Of a DNA stretch of 64,000 bases, positions 43,362-53,300 are shown one piece after another. The notes under the pieces are model-generated. The model ran no database searches, had not been told where the DNA came from, and was given only the letters and a program-made list of their open reading frames with translations. The DNA comes from Schistosoma haematobium. Taxonomy: Eukaryota; Platyhelminthes; Trematoda; Strigeidida; Schistosomatidae. A program made the translations under genes and the position numbers. The first letter of the stretch is position 1. Each line of letters begins with the position of its first letter. The stretch spans positions 15,312,787-15,376,786 of the forward strand of contig NC_067195.1 in assembly GCF_000699445.3 (NCBI RefSeq), read 5' to 3'.

Positions 43362-43870
43362 GGTCTCCCATCAGAGTAGTCGATTCCTTTGTTGGGCAGT
43401 TCTGGACGATTGACTGCAGTCTATTGTAGAACTGATCCTCAACGTCCTCATTATAGTCGTTGGTAGGCGCATTGCATTGAATACTGTTCATTGTAATGCC
43501 CTCTTCCTTTGTTTTGAAAAAGGCTTTGATGATCTTTGGCCTGTGAGATTCCCATCCTATAAGTGCATTTTGTGCTCGTTTGTACAGAATCAGTGCAACT
43601 CCTTGTGTATGTGGAGCATTTTCTTCTTCATGGCCAAAAATAACAAAAGCTCCCCTGGAGGTAGTCGTTGTTGTCCAGCCTACGTTCAATGTGTTTCACG
43701 GATTCCAAGCACCTCCAGATCGTATCTCTTTATTTCTGCACCGATTCGGAAGACTCCCGGTCTCTCACATTGTACGAGCATTCCATATACCTAAATTGAT
43801 GTTTGCTCTGGTTGTCAGAAGGGGCATCAGCTTCGGGACTTCCGAAGGAACTCGGCTTTCATCGTGAGGC
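43362..43870 (-). pseudogene. Endonuclease N-part, SR2-like element
   Basis: Minus strand: PLLTTRANINLGIWNART (catalytic Asn in WN), LEVLGIRETH-like (Glu), WTTTTTSRGAF, HTQGVALILYKRAQNALIGW, RPKIIKAFFKTKEEGITMN, QCNAPTNDYNEDVEDQFYNR and TTLMGDLNAQ, where the nested element begins. A few stops and frameshifts. Confidence 0.8.
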
Positions 43871-44059
43871 GTCATAACTCTTCTAAATGAAGGCCGTCTA
43901 ACTCCCAGGGCAGAGTTTAAATGGTTTGGATTATTTTTTCTGGTTAGCGCTTTTAGCGAGTTAGTTTTCTACGGTATGGGGTCGCTAACTCCATATGCAA
44001 CCCCCTCCTTTATCTAGGCTTGAGGCCTGCAGTAGCCCCAGAGGGGCTCCAGGCGGAGT
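43871..44059 (-). other. 5' leader of the SR2-like element
   Basis: Non-coding, GC-richer; begins (minus) AACTCCGCCTGGAGCCCC and ends at the endonuclease start. Terminates exactly at the TSD. Confidence 0.6.
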
Positions 44060-44071
44060 TGTATATTCACT

Positions 44072-44355
44072 TCCATGGCTTTGTATCGATTTAATCAAAT
44101 GTCTGAGTCACAGAATCCGACGATTATACTCCTAGGAACCGTGAACAAAAAGCCTTTGTATATGCACTTACAATTCAGAGGCGATAAACCTGGTGAGGTG
44201 CTAAGACTAAAGTTACGCAAATTAGCCCAAAGAATTTTTAATGCATGTAAACTACAATTAATGTTTTCCACACGTCCAATGATCACTCCAAAGTTGAAAG
44301 ATAGATTACCTAGGCTAGCCACTTCTTTATGTATCTATCAACTCAAATGCTTTTG
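44072..44355 (+). pseudogene. Penelope-like element relic, pre-GIY-YIG region
   Basis: A frame of about 90 codons reads YMHLQFRGDKPGEVLRLKLR, LQLMFSTRPMITPKLKDRLP and TSLCIYQLKC. The series hydrophobic 'LQFRGD', 'STRPM', 'KDxLP' and 'CIYxxxC' is the segment that leads into the GIY-YIG endonuclease in Penelope-like elements. It is broken just after the conserved Cys by the SINE at 44356. Confidence 0.6.
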
Positions 44356-44434
44356 ATTGAGAACATGAATCAATTGATGTTAGACCACCGTTGGAAACCT
44401 GGAAGCACTGGACGGCCGTTTCGTCCTAGTATGG
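44351..44434. repeat. Left arm of an 84-bp inverted repeat
   Basis: Matches the reverse complement of 44568-44651 at 82 of 84 positions by eye. Contains part of the hammerhead and the SINE tail, and overlaps the left target duplication by five bases. Confidence 0.85.
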
Positions 44435-44450
44435 GACTCTTCAGCAGTGC
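44405..44450 (-). ncRNA. Hammerhead ribozyme (type I, SM-alpha class)
   Basis: Minus strand 44450 to 44405: stem I strand GCACTG, core CTGAAGA (CUGANGA consensus), stem II GTCC-CATACTA-GGAC, core GAAA, a very short stem III in CGGCCG, cleavage triplet GTC, then CAGTGC pairing with the first strand. All invariant core positions are met. Predicted cleavage is after the C at 44411. Confidence 0.85.
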
Positions 44451-44473
44451 GCATCCACGATCCCGCTCCCTGC

Positions 44474-44537
44474 GAGATTCGAACCCAGGACCTATCGGTC
44501 TCGCGCCAGGCGCTTAATCAACTAGACCACTGAGCCG
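44474..44537 (-). promoter_or_regulatory. Internal RNA polymerase III promoter (A and B boxes) of the SINE
   Basis: B box GGTTCGAATCTC at 44485-44474 and A-box-like CGGCTCAGTGG at 44537-44527, with tRNA-like spacing (about 50 bp). Confidence 0.6.
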
Positions 44538-44567
44538 GCATCCAATGGTGTTAGTGTCTAACATCAA

Positions 44568-44651
44568 CCATACTAGGACGAAACGGCCGTCCAGTGCTTC
44601 CAGGTTTCCAACGGTGGTCTAACGTCAATTGATTCATGATCTCAATCAAAA
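44568..44651. repeat. Right arm of the 84-bp inverted repeat
   Basis: Carries the GGACGAAACGGCCGTC half of a hammerhead in plus orientation, but not the CTGANGA half. Confidence 0.85.
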
Positions 44652-44697
44652 ACTTAACAATCTCCATAACCCCTATACTGATAATCAAATGCTTTTG

Positions 44698-45020
44698 TTG
44701 AGCAAGTTATATTGGGAGATGTTCTAGGAATTTGTATATTCGTGCTCGTGAGAACCTCTCAGAGTGGTCAAGTAAAGGTGTAGTTAGAGCTGTTAACAGC
44801 TCCATTTTAGCTCATTTAATTCAGACGTAACATGGGGCAATCTTTCACAATAATATATCGTGTTAACAGCAGTCTACCGAGTTTCGTCAGACTGGAAATC
44901 TTGCAGACGACTGAAGCGAATGCTATTCGGATCAAAGAGCCAGAGCTTTGTATCCAAAAGAAATAGGTTCAGCCGCTCCTTTTACCCTGGCCAACTTCGG
45001 GTCGTTCATTTTTATATCCT
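44698..45020 (+). pseudogene. Penelope-like element relic, GIY-YIG endonuclease
   Basis: After one target copy the frame resumes ASYIGRCSRNLYIRARENLS (the YIG half with its Arg), EWSSKGVVRAVNSSILAHL, then after stops FRQTGNLADD, ECYSDQRARALYPKE and AAPFTLANFG, giving the Arg...His...Glu-type layout of the domain. Joined to 44355, only one stop separates the Cys motif from YIG. Dead copy. Confidence 0.6.
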
Positions 45021-45574
45021 AAACTTATCCACACATCATACATTTATCATTATTATGACACTTGCTAACCTTTTGAGAAATTTATACAGCATCCATCCCT
45101 ATCTGTTAATTCTTGTCTAATTCGTATTACTCTACATATTACGTAATTCTCGATTTGTAACTACATAATTCTCTCTATCACCGCATGTTGATCATATTTA
45201 TTCTGATCATTTATCTCACAATTTCATTTTACTTATAAACCGATTCAAGCTAATGATTTATATAAGTCGTCCCAACATTAACGATTTGATTTGATTTTAT
45301 ATGACGAACAATCCTTGACTCACATGTTACAATACTAAATGATGTACTCTGACTTAGACCTGGCCAATTTTATGGATTATTAATTTGCATATATAATTGT
45401 AGAATCTGATGAGAATTATTGGAAAAAACACTCTTGATTTGTGTGATAGCCTTCCTGATTCCTTCCGTCATTAGTGGAGTGACATCTATAGCATGGTCTG
45501 TGGGTGCTGCCTCGATATCCGATGAGTTCAGTGGAGCTTCTTCATTTATTTATTTATTTGGACATATAAGTATT
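45021..45574. other. AT-rich DNA, no gene seen
   Basis: Only spurious short frames. Confidence 0.5.
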
Positions 45575-45945
45575 GGTACAAAAGGGCATCAAATAGATAT
45601 GAGCCACACAAATCATTTGGTTTGTGTGAGGGCCTGGATACTGCCCGGGTGCCCAAACCGAAGCAAGTGGTTTTCTTGGGAGGCCACATACCGAGCATTT
45701 GGCCTAAAGGTCTAATCCACAAAGCAGTGGAACAACGTAAGGAGATTTAGTTCTATGGTAGCCGGTGGCCAATGATTTGTTCACACGCCATTTGTTCCTT
45801 CAGGATCCTGGAGCCAATGTGCACCATTGGTTTGGAACCAGGGTTTCCCAACTCCCCTATGTGGGTCAGCCATATCCACCAACCCAATCAAATCGCCGGA
45901 CATTCGATTTTCGTACTCGAAATTTCGTAAACGACACCCCGCAGT
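45575..45945 (+). repeat. Interspersed repeat R1, plus copy
   Basis: Counterpart of 19131-19497, opposite orientation. Reads ANVHHWFGTRVSQLP and QSNRRTFDFRTRNFV. Class unknown. Confidence 0.5.
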
Positions 45946-46332
45946 GAGTAGGAGCTAGCCTGTTCAAGTGTTCCTCAAAGTGTTTTACCTAACTGGTCCT
46001 CTGTTCTTGAATCTCGTTGATTGTCATGCCTTCCTTGTCCTTGATCGGTCTCTCTGATTTACCATATTTCCCTTTCAGTTTCTTCGTCGTGTCATATAGC
46101 TGTCTCGTATTACCTTCTCTTGCAGCTTTTTCCGATGTCGTTGCTAGGTCTCCCACATATTTCTGCTTGTCGACCTTAATGCTCATTTTCACTTACTTGT
46201 TCTCTTCAGCGTATTCAGCTTGTATCTTGAATTTCTCTGCTCATATTCGGCTTTTGTTAATTGCAGTCTTCTTGTTCTTCCTTTCTTGAATCTTGTCCAG
46301 GCTTTCGATGGAAATCCGTTATTGACGTTGAT
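45946..46332 (-). pseudogene. SR2-like RTE linker fragment
   Basis: Minus strand: IQERKNKKTAINKSR-like, YVGDLATTSEKAAREGNTRQ, LYDTTKKLKGKYGKSERPIK, DKEGMTINEIQEQ, then a frameshift and HFEEHLNRLAPT. This is the linker between endonuclease and RT of the element family at 37750-44059. Isolated, truncated at both ends. Confidence 0.7.
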
Positions 46333-47879
46333 ATTTCTTGCTATCCACCATCAGGTCGAATTACTAAATGATGAGTTAAGTACTAAACACTACCACATTT
46401 ATTCTAGTTCCGTTGTCAGTAATAAAAATGTGATTGTATCAACCATTATGACTAATGTCATTCCAACAATCTGATGAAATTGGATTGAATCTGAACAATG
46501 TTAAGTAGTAAACAATGTGTTTAAGCTTGAGAAGGATGATTACTGAATAATTGAATATAATAAACCTCTGGTTTTTAGCTAAATAGTAAAACATCTACAT
46601 TTTAAACGTTAAAATGACAACAGATTCTTCTTCTCAGTAGATTAAACTATCGGGCTTTTAATACATAAGAGCATCTTAAATCTTATCGAAAAAGAATAGC
46701 GTTATTTGATTTTAACGACCTGTTCATTTAAGATAAGGAAAAGAAGTAGATTTTTCTATTGCGCAATGAAAAGAGCTTGTCTTGCTAAACAAAAATATAT
46801 AAATTAAGTTGGGGAAAATATAATAAATATATTCAGATATTTAATAGGTAAGATGCTGCTAAGTGTTTACATTATATAACAAAATCACCATGTAGTTATG
46901 TTAATAATATTTCATAACCTGTATAAACTACTTTTTCTTGGCTTGTCCATATTGTAATAGCCTGATTTTATCTACTCAAAAATACACAATTAAACTACTA
47001 AACAATGTGTTGTTTGTTAATCTGCTGATTGAATACATATATACTTCTTGATTGTTTTAAATTTTGTTCGTTGTGTGAAATATATCTTTCCATATAATTA
47101 TAATATATCGCTTGGATATTGTGCTAGCTAAACATTGACAAGTAATATTAAACGCTAACATCTTTGAAGTCAGATGAAAACTAAAGACCCCTTTCAACAT
47201 GTGTTTATAGCTAAAGTAGACAACGCCCACATCTTTTATACATCTCAGACATAATTCATATTTCATCGGAATTCAGTTAAAAACAAACAAATTACGAAAC
47301 AATTATTATAATCATGAATTATTACTATGTGGATAACTGATAAGATTCCATTGTTAGTTTTGCTTTAATTATCATGGAATATTTTAAAAATTCAGTGATG
47401 TTTAATTACATGACCTTTGTGAATAAAGTCTAAGCACTTCTGGTTAATTAGAACTGATAGACAACAAAGTCATTTCAGTGAAACTATTCAGTTATTGTTT
47501 ATTTTGTTAAGTCTCATCTATGCATTCTTAATTGTATGGAAGATAAATAAACACGCATAATTTAATTAATTAATTAAAATTAAATATAGAGTTTAGTAAG
47601 AATACATTTTCGTTAGATTAGTAACATTAAAAATGAGAAAGCTGAAACAAGTTTACATAGATTTACCTATGACAATTTCGAGTTTGTCAAGAACAGTTGA
47701 CAAGGTTTATGTGCAAAATATGAAAAAGCTAATGTTCGCTACACTGAATTTCACTTCAATCATAAACATTATAAATGAGCTATTAACCATGTTTAGAACT
47801 AGACTTACCACACCTTCACTATTACTTAGTAAATCCTTCTACTTAATCGCCATTTGAGTTCAAAAATTAAAGCAACATT
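46333..47879. other. AT-rich intergenic DNA
   Basis: About 1.5 kb with no recognised gene or repeat; includes a (TTAA)n-like tract near 47562-47580. Confidence 0.5.
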
Positions 47880-47883
47880 AGTT

Positions 47884-48290
47884 TGTAGTGACTCACATTT
47901 ATCACGAGAACACGACTGGTTTAATAAAAACAATTATTATTATAACCAACTGTACCAGTGTTTGTTTTAACGTGCTTTTGTTTGACTGTGCTAATGACAG
48001 CTATTTTGTGCTTCCATTCTTTTACTTACATTTCGATTGTAACTTCGCGCGAATTCGGTTACCTTCTGTAACCAAGATTGTATCCTGGCACGATCTCGGT
48101 ATCCTTTCGATACCACGAGATCACCAGCAAATATAACTCGACTTGGTCCATTAATTGCCTTCTGGTATTCGGCTTCTCGGGGATTTTATGGATCTATTTG
48201 GTTACGTCCAACCTTCGCCTTCTGATCTACTTGGCACGTGTTTCTTTGTAGCGGTGTTCATAGTTAACCTCAACTCGACGCCACGCTACA
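47884..48290 (+). repeat. 5' LTR of the gypsy deletion derivative
   Basis: 407 bp, TGTAGTGACTCAC...CGCCACGCTACA. Confidence 0.9.
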
Positions 48291-48292
48291 AT

Positions 48293-48310
48293 TGGTGACC
48301 CGTATTTTGG
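48293..48310 (+). promoter_or_regulatory. Primer binding site
   Basis: TGGTGACCCGTATTTTGG two bases after the LTR. The first nine bases fit tRNA-Trp, the rest less well. Confidence 0.55.
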
Positions 48311-48612
48311 AACACGCCTCAACTTCTGGTCAAATCTTCCAAAGAAGCCAATTCGGTGAGTCTATGATTTATCTATCCACGTCTGTCGTATATTTTCGTA
48401 TTACTATTTAATATATAATATACGTGACATGACGGATAACGATAAGAATAGTATTAATATAATAGACTCCCATTTATGTGTACCGAATCCTTGTCACTTT
48501 TTATTCGCGTGACGATGAATTCCACGCTTTATTCGAGAAATTTTCCCCTATTAACTATTCTCCTCGCTGACCCGGCTGCTTGGTACGGAATGCATCCGCA
48601 TAAGCATTAACG
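48311..48612 (+). other. Leader and gag remnant
   Basis: Non-coding leader, then a short frame around 48490-48600 (HAFIREIFPY-like) that may be left of gag. The deletion junction is about 48600. Confidence 0.4.
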
Positions 48613-49409
48613 TCTACCTCCCAGCATCAAATGGTTAAGTTGAACGGTTTCACTGCCAACTTAAAAGTGCTCTACGAGCACACGAGAACGACAACTGGTA
48701 CGAAACCTTATCGCTCGTCCTCTTAGGTATTCGAACGAGCTTGAGGGCAGATATACAATGTTCCGCCGCTGAACTGGTATACGGCACGACATTGCGTCTG
48801 CCCGGAGAATTCTTCACACCACGGAGCAGACCTAATTTCGGTAAATCAGACTACGTCCATCGACTGTCTGCATTTATGCGAACGCTGTCTCCGGTGTCAA
48901 CTCGAATACAACATCGACAGGTCGCTCTCTCTCGAGAGTTATCTACCTGTTCACATGTTTTCATACGAGTAGATTCGGTACGCAATCCTTGGCAACAACC
49001 TTACGAAGGCCCTTTTCGCGTGATCGCTCGTCACGAAAAGACCTTCAAGGTTGATCGACACGGCCGCGTCGAGATCGTCAGCATTGATCGTCTCAAACCA
49101 GCACACGTCGATGACTGTGCCCTATCTGGTAACCTGAGATTCAATCCTAGACCAAGCAAACCTACTAGCGGGATCCTCAAATCTTCTTCAGGTCCCACGC
49201 TAGATGCACCTGAGACCTCATTCTCACGTCCCAGTCAACAGCACGCGTCATCTGCACCGTCTACGGACGAGACGACAGTCTCACGTCCAGATCAACAGAC
49301 CACGCCGCCTCTGACCTCGGATGAGATTGCAGGCTCACGAGATACGAACGAGACTACCGTCTCACGTTCCGGTCGCCGAGTACGGTTGCCCGTACGCTTC
49401 CGCGACTAG
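48613..49409 (+). pseudogene. pol: Integrase C-terminal part of the gypsy derivative
   Basis: The reading starts YLPASNG, a TAA, then VERFHCQLKSALRAHENDNW (containing the third catalytic residue, Glu) and LSLVLLGIRTSLRADIQ. From 48741 an open frame of 222 codons continues [44 protein letters not shown] and VSIDRLKPAH, then a Ser/Thr/Pro-rich tail with repeated 'ETTVSR' units, to TAG 49407-49409. Related to, but clearly distinct from, the integrases at 7.0 and 13.6 kb. It lacks the zinc-binding domain and the first two catalytic Asp residues. Confidence 0.8.
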
Positions 49410-49954
49410 CCGCACAGTTAACAACCGATACGGTGTAGGATTACTCCCATACTACACGCATGCTACACTCTTCTCTTTTTTGATTTTCTTTTGTTTCCTG
49501 AGCCTACGCCTTCGACCATCTCCGTTTGGTTCCGTCGACTTCAGTCAACTTTGGCGAAAGCTGGCCTGATCACCCACGCTCTTGTCAACGTACTCAGTCG
49601 ATATATTGGTTTCGAATGCTTGGCATACGCTTGGTCTCGAACTTGGTCGTTACGGTCGCTTCTGGTCTTTTGGCTCAACGTGGTTTCGTCCTACGTCTGC
49701 AGCGTTTCTGGTCCGCATTCCCTACGAACGCAATCTTCAGATTCTGGATACAAACCACTCTCGTGTAGCATGCCAACTCAAGCAACAAATACAGCACATC
49801 GCTCCTGGTATCGTTCTCCGAAAACAACCTTCGTTGGCAAATCGACGATCAACGATCGCTTTCCTGTTCGCCAATCTTTCCGTCCTACAATCGCTCATCA
49901 GCCGATCAGTCCCATGATTCAAACCTCTATTTATCGAAAGTGTAAACCCTTTCT
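49410..49954 (+). other. 3' non-coding region of the gypsy derivative
   Basis: Overlapping short frames without recognisable motifs. Confidence 0.4.
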
Positions 49955-49966
49955 AGCGGGGGCTCC
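49955..49966 (+). promoter_or_regulatory. Polypurine-like tract
   Basis: AGCGGGGGCTCC directly before the 3' LTR. Confidence 0.5.
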
Positions 49967-50373
49967 TGTAGTGACTCACATTTATCACGAGAACACGACT
50001 GGTTTAATAAAAACAATTATTATTATAACCAACTGTACCAGTGTTTGTTTTAACGTGCTTTTGTTTGACTGTGCTAATGACAGCTATTTTGTGCTTCCAT
50101 TCTTTTACTTACATTTCGATTGTAACTTCGCGCGAATTCGGTTACCTTCTGTAACCAAGATTGTATCCTGGCACGATCTCGGTATCCTTTCGATACCACG
50201 AGATCACCAGCAAATATAACTCGACTTGGTCCATTAATTGCCTTCTGGTATTCGGCTTCTCGGGGATTTTATGGATCTATTTGGTTACGTCCAACCTTCG
50301 CCTTCTGATCTACTTGGCACGTGTTTCTTTGTAGCGGTGTTCATAGTTAACCTCAACTCGACGCCACGCTACA
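49967..50373 (+). repeat. 3' LTR of the gypsy deletion derivative
   Basis: 407 bp, same ends as 47884-48290; I saw no differences in the stretches compared. Confidence 0.9.
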
Positions 50374-50377
50374 AGTT

Positions 50378-53300
50378 CATTAATATGTTATTCCTTCCTT
50401 GTTACACTTGCATGTATCTTTGCTACCTGCAGCGTCTGAAGAACGGCCAGCTACATTTCTCTGCCCACATTATGTGAAGAAAGAGCGCTCAAATTTACTA
50501 TTTACAATACTCTGAGTCTGTATTGCGCTCCTGTACCCGACGACATGTGCTGCTTATGTTTCAAAACTATCTATTCTGTAAGATTGTTAATAATAGCTAA
50601 ACAGACCTGAAAGTTTTAATTGCTTAAACACATTGCGATACATACTGGAGGCATTCTGTTTGGATTTATTCCTGTAAATTCCACACATGAAGCCAATCAT
50701 AACAAAGGTTGATGTTCGTGAAACCAATAAAGAATGGATGCTTCTTGTTTGTTTTTCCATTAAACGACAAAAGAATGGGCTAATGTCATAGACATTCCAA
50801 TACCCATGAACAGACACTCAGTCTTGTTGTGTGAAATAGACTAGGATAATATGAAAAGGACTATTTATTGATCTTAAAGTAGGGTTTCAATTAAACGGTT
50901 AGAAAAAACTATATTTTTGTTTGGTTCAAGGGTAAGGAATAAAATGATAAATCAAACATGCTTTTACACCCTTAAAATTTCCGTTAACTATACATCACTT
51001 GGGATAAATAATGTTTAAAAATAAAAATTTAAAAAATTCTTCGTTAGTGAACTGCTTCATGGGCTTCAGGGAAGTGATTTAAATCTGAAGTGATTATGCC
51101 TATGTTTAATCTCGCAAAATTAATCCTCATTCACATGGGCTACTCTCCTGTCAAAATGGCATATTTTGCTTTTTCAGAACCACCATAATTTATAACACCA
51201 CATAAATTGAAGACCACAATTAATGAAAAGTACTAATAACTAGAAATCCACTTCTTGATGGATAACTGTAACTTAACATTAAGAGATATTTGCGTTGTTA
51301 GAATAAGTGTTACTAGACAGCCAGTGTGGATTTTACATTTATTTAAGTAATCATTATGGAGAATCAATTTATTCGTCTGGGAGTTATCAAGAGTCGTCTT
51401 ATAAATTGAACTAATTCTTTTAGGGTAGCAAAAATATGGCAAAAAGTGTATGGAACGATTCACCCATACGACTCATTATGCTTAGAATGAATTAACCAAT
51501 GCTTACTTAATTTGCTAACTTATCCCGTCAATTTTTCATTATTTTATGAGTGTGAATCCTGCATTTAACTATGATGATTCAGCATGTTAACAGGTGAAAG
51601 ATATTAGCGACCAGCGTTTTATACAATTTCAATTGTAGATCGAGTCGTCTAGTGTGGCTGTATTTCACTGATGATGTAACAGTTTGCAAGCTTACTTCTT
51701 ATGTGAACAGTTTTGATTACCAGATTAACTCGGATTTATGACTGAGGGTTATTGGTTATGTTGACTGGATCCACTATTACATGTATCTGTGCTCTGTATG
51801 GTTATTAGTTCATTAACTCACGCTCATTATTTTTATCCTTTTTCTCAGATTGATTGCGTGAGTGAATTGGTGCTATCAAACTTGTGTATGCTTTCCTTAG
51901 CAATCCTCTACTAACAATCGTACAGTAACAGCTGTTGCCTTGTTTTCCAGTGGCAAAATACGTTGAGTGTGGTCTACCCTTTAAACTTCGTCGAGTGATT
52001 CCTGATTCTGTGCTTCTGTCTGCTCACAGTAGGGTCGTGTTTCCGAAGCTTTTTAAGATAATATGTCCAGATGTGTCTTCATTGTAGCCCATAATTCGAC
52101 AAACGTAAGTGTATGCATGTACAGAGTTACAAACTCAGTGTATATAGTTGGTGAAATGTTCAAATTTATGTTCAGTGATTATGCTGCCTGATAGACCTGA
52201 TTGTGTTTAATTTCAAATTTTTCATAGCTGAATATGAACAGTGTTGAGTAGGTTAAAGTTTGATGAAAACATTAGTTCATTTCCTCTTTCCTTCCATTGG
52301 TTGTTAGCCAACTGTCAATTAATGATGGAACATAGATTTAAATAAATAATTTTCATATTTACCAACTACTTTTACTAAACGACTACTACTTCTTACAAAA
52401 TTCAAATAGAAGTACATACAATGGACGTGTAAGAATGAATTTACTTCTCTATTACAATATGATTAAATTTTAGTGTCATGTTAACTAAGTTATTTTAGTG
52501 TTTTTAATTAATATTTTTATCATACCACTTGTAAAGGTCATCTAAATCTAATTCATCCGTAAAATATCAACCCACGCGCTCATATACACATAATAAATAA
52601 ACAAGCCATTATTTTTTCATGTATAAAGAATGTTTTCTTTTCAGTAATTATTCATAAAAATATGTATAGCTAATTTTAAGGTAACTTCCGCATTCCTTTT
52701 TAATACAAACTATGAATTACAGATTGCGAGTATAATAATATTTTTAAGCGTTTCTAAATACTGCAATAACTAGTATGAAATTTGTAACTGCACTAAGTTG
52801 TAACTCATAAAAAAAAATTTTATGAATTCATTAATTGCTCTTCAAGAATCAACAAACAGTACTGAAACTGAGTTTTACACTAGTTAACACTCATAAGATA
52901 AAATTTTCACCAATTTTAAACTGAGATGTACGTTAAATGAAATTACGAGAACAATGTACAATACAATCAATGTTCATAGTGAACATTTAATCAAATATAA
53001 TATAGGGATAGTTAATACAGACTTATTTTGTAACTAATTTTTGTTATTATTTACGTTTTTACATTAATTCTTGCATAATTTGTACAACTACTATTGATTG
53101 TAAATATGTTTCAGTAGTTGAATCTCCACTAACCCCAATTCTGATCATAATGTAAAATTGTTGTTTAAAAAATAACATGACCTTTGACCTTCCGTTTGTG
53201 TTTTGAACCTTTCATGTATGTCACATAGATTATCTCTGGCAAATATACTGCTACGTACATATGCTTCTTGTTCTCAATTATCAGCTGTACGAGAACAGAA

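Larger units (their letters stand above)
37750..44059 (-). mobile_element. SR2-like RTE non-LTR retrotransposon, internally deleted, split
   Basis: Flanked by TGTATATTCACT (37738-37749 and 44060-44071). Minus-strand order: 5' leader (44059 to about 43870), endonuclease N-part (to 43362), nested element, endonuclease C-part (39435 to about 39000), linker, then RT from its middle onward. Part of RT upstream of motif B is deleted near 38758. Without the nested insertion about 2.4 kb remains of an expected ~3.9 kb (family knowledge). Confidence 0.85.
44356..44684 (-). mobile_element. SM-alpha-like SINE with hammerhead ribozyme and inverted tail
   Basis: Flanked by TCAAATGCTTTTG (44343-44355 and 44685-44697). 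On minus: a tRNA-like head with A-box-type GGCTCAGTGG (44528-44537) and B box GGTTCGAATCTC (44474-44485), then a complete hammerhead (44405-44450) and a tail. The right part (44568-44651) repeats the tail in the opposite orientation. SM-alpha repeats in schistosomes are known to carry hammerheads; RNA polymerase III promoter boxes would drive transcription. Confidence 0.85.
47884..50373 (+). mobile_element. Boudicca/CsRn1-like gypsy element, internal deletion derivative
   Basis: Two 407-bp LTRs (47884-48290, 49967-50373) bounded by TGTAG...CTACA and flanked by AGTT (47880-47883 and 50374-50377). Only 1,676 bp lie between them: primer site, leader, a scrap of gag, then the integrase C-terminal half and 3' region. 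Protease, RT and RNase H are gone. The LTRs agree over at least an 82-codon stretch, so insertion is recent and must have used proteins from another copy. Confidence 0.9.

Noticed and set aside
45405..45430. Second hammerhead-like CTGATGA on the plus strand
   Set aside because: No GAAA-flanked stem II and no pairing partner for stem I; chance match.
49491..50219. 242-codon open frame crossing into the 3' LTR of the gypsy derivative
   Set aside because: Half lies within the LTR, where the same frame also occurs in the 5' LTR without an upstream gene; no protein motif.
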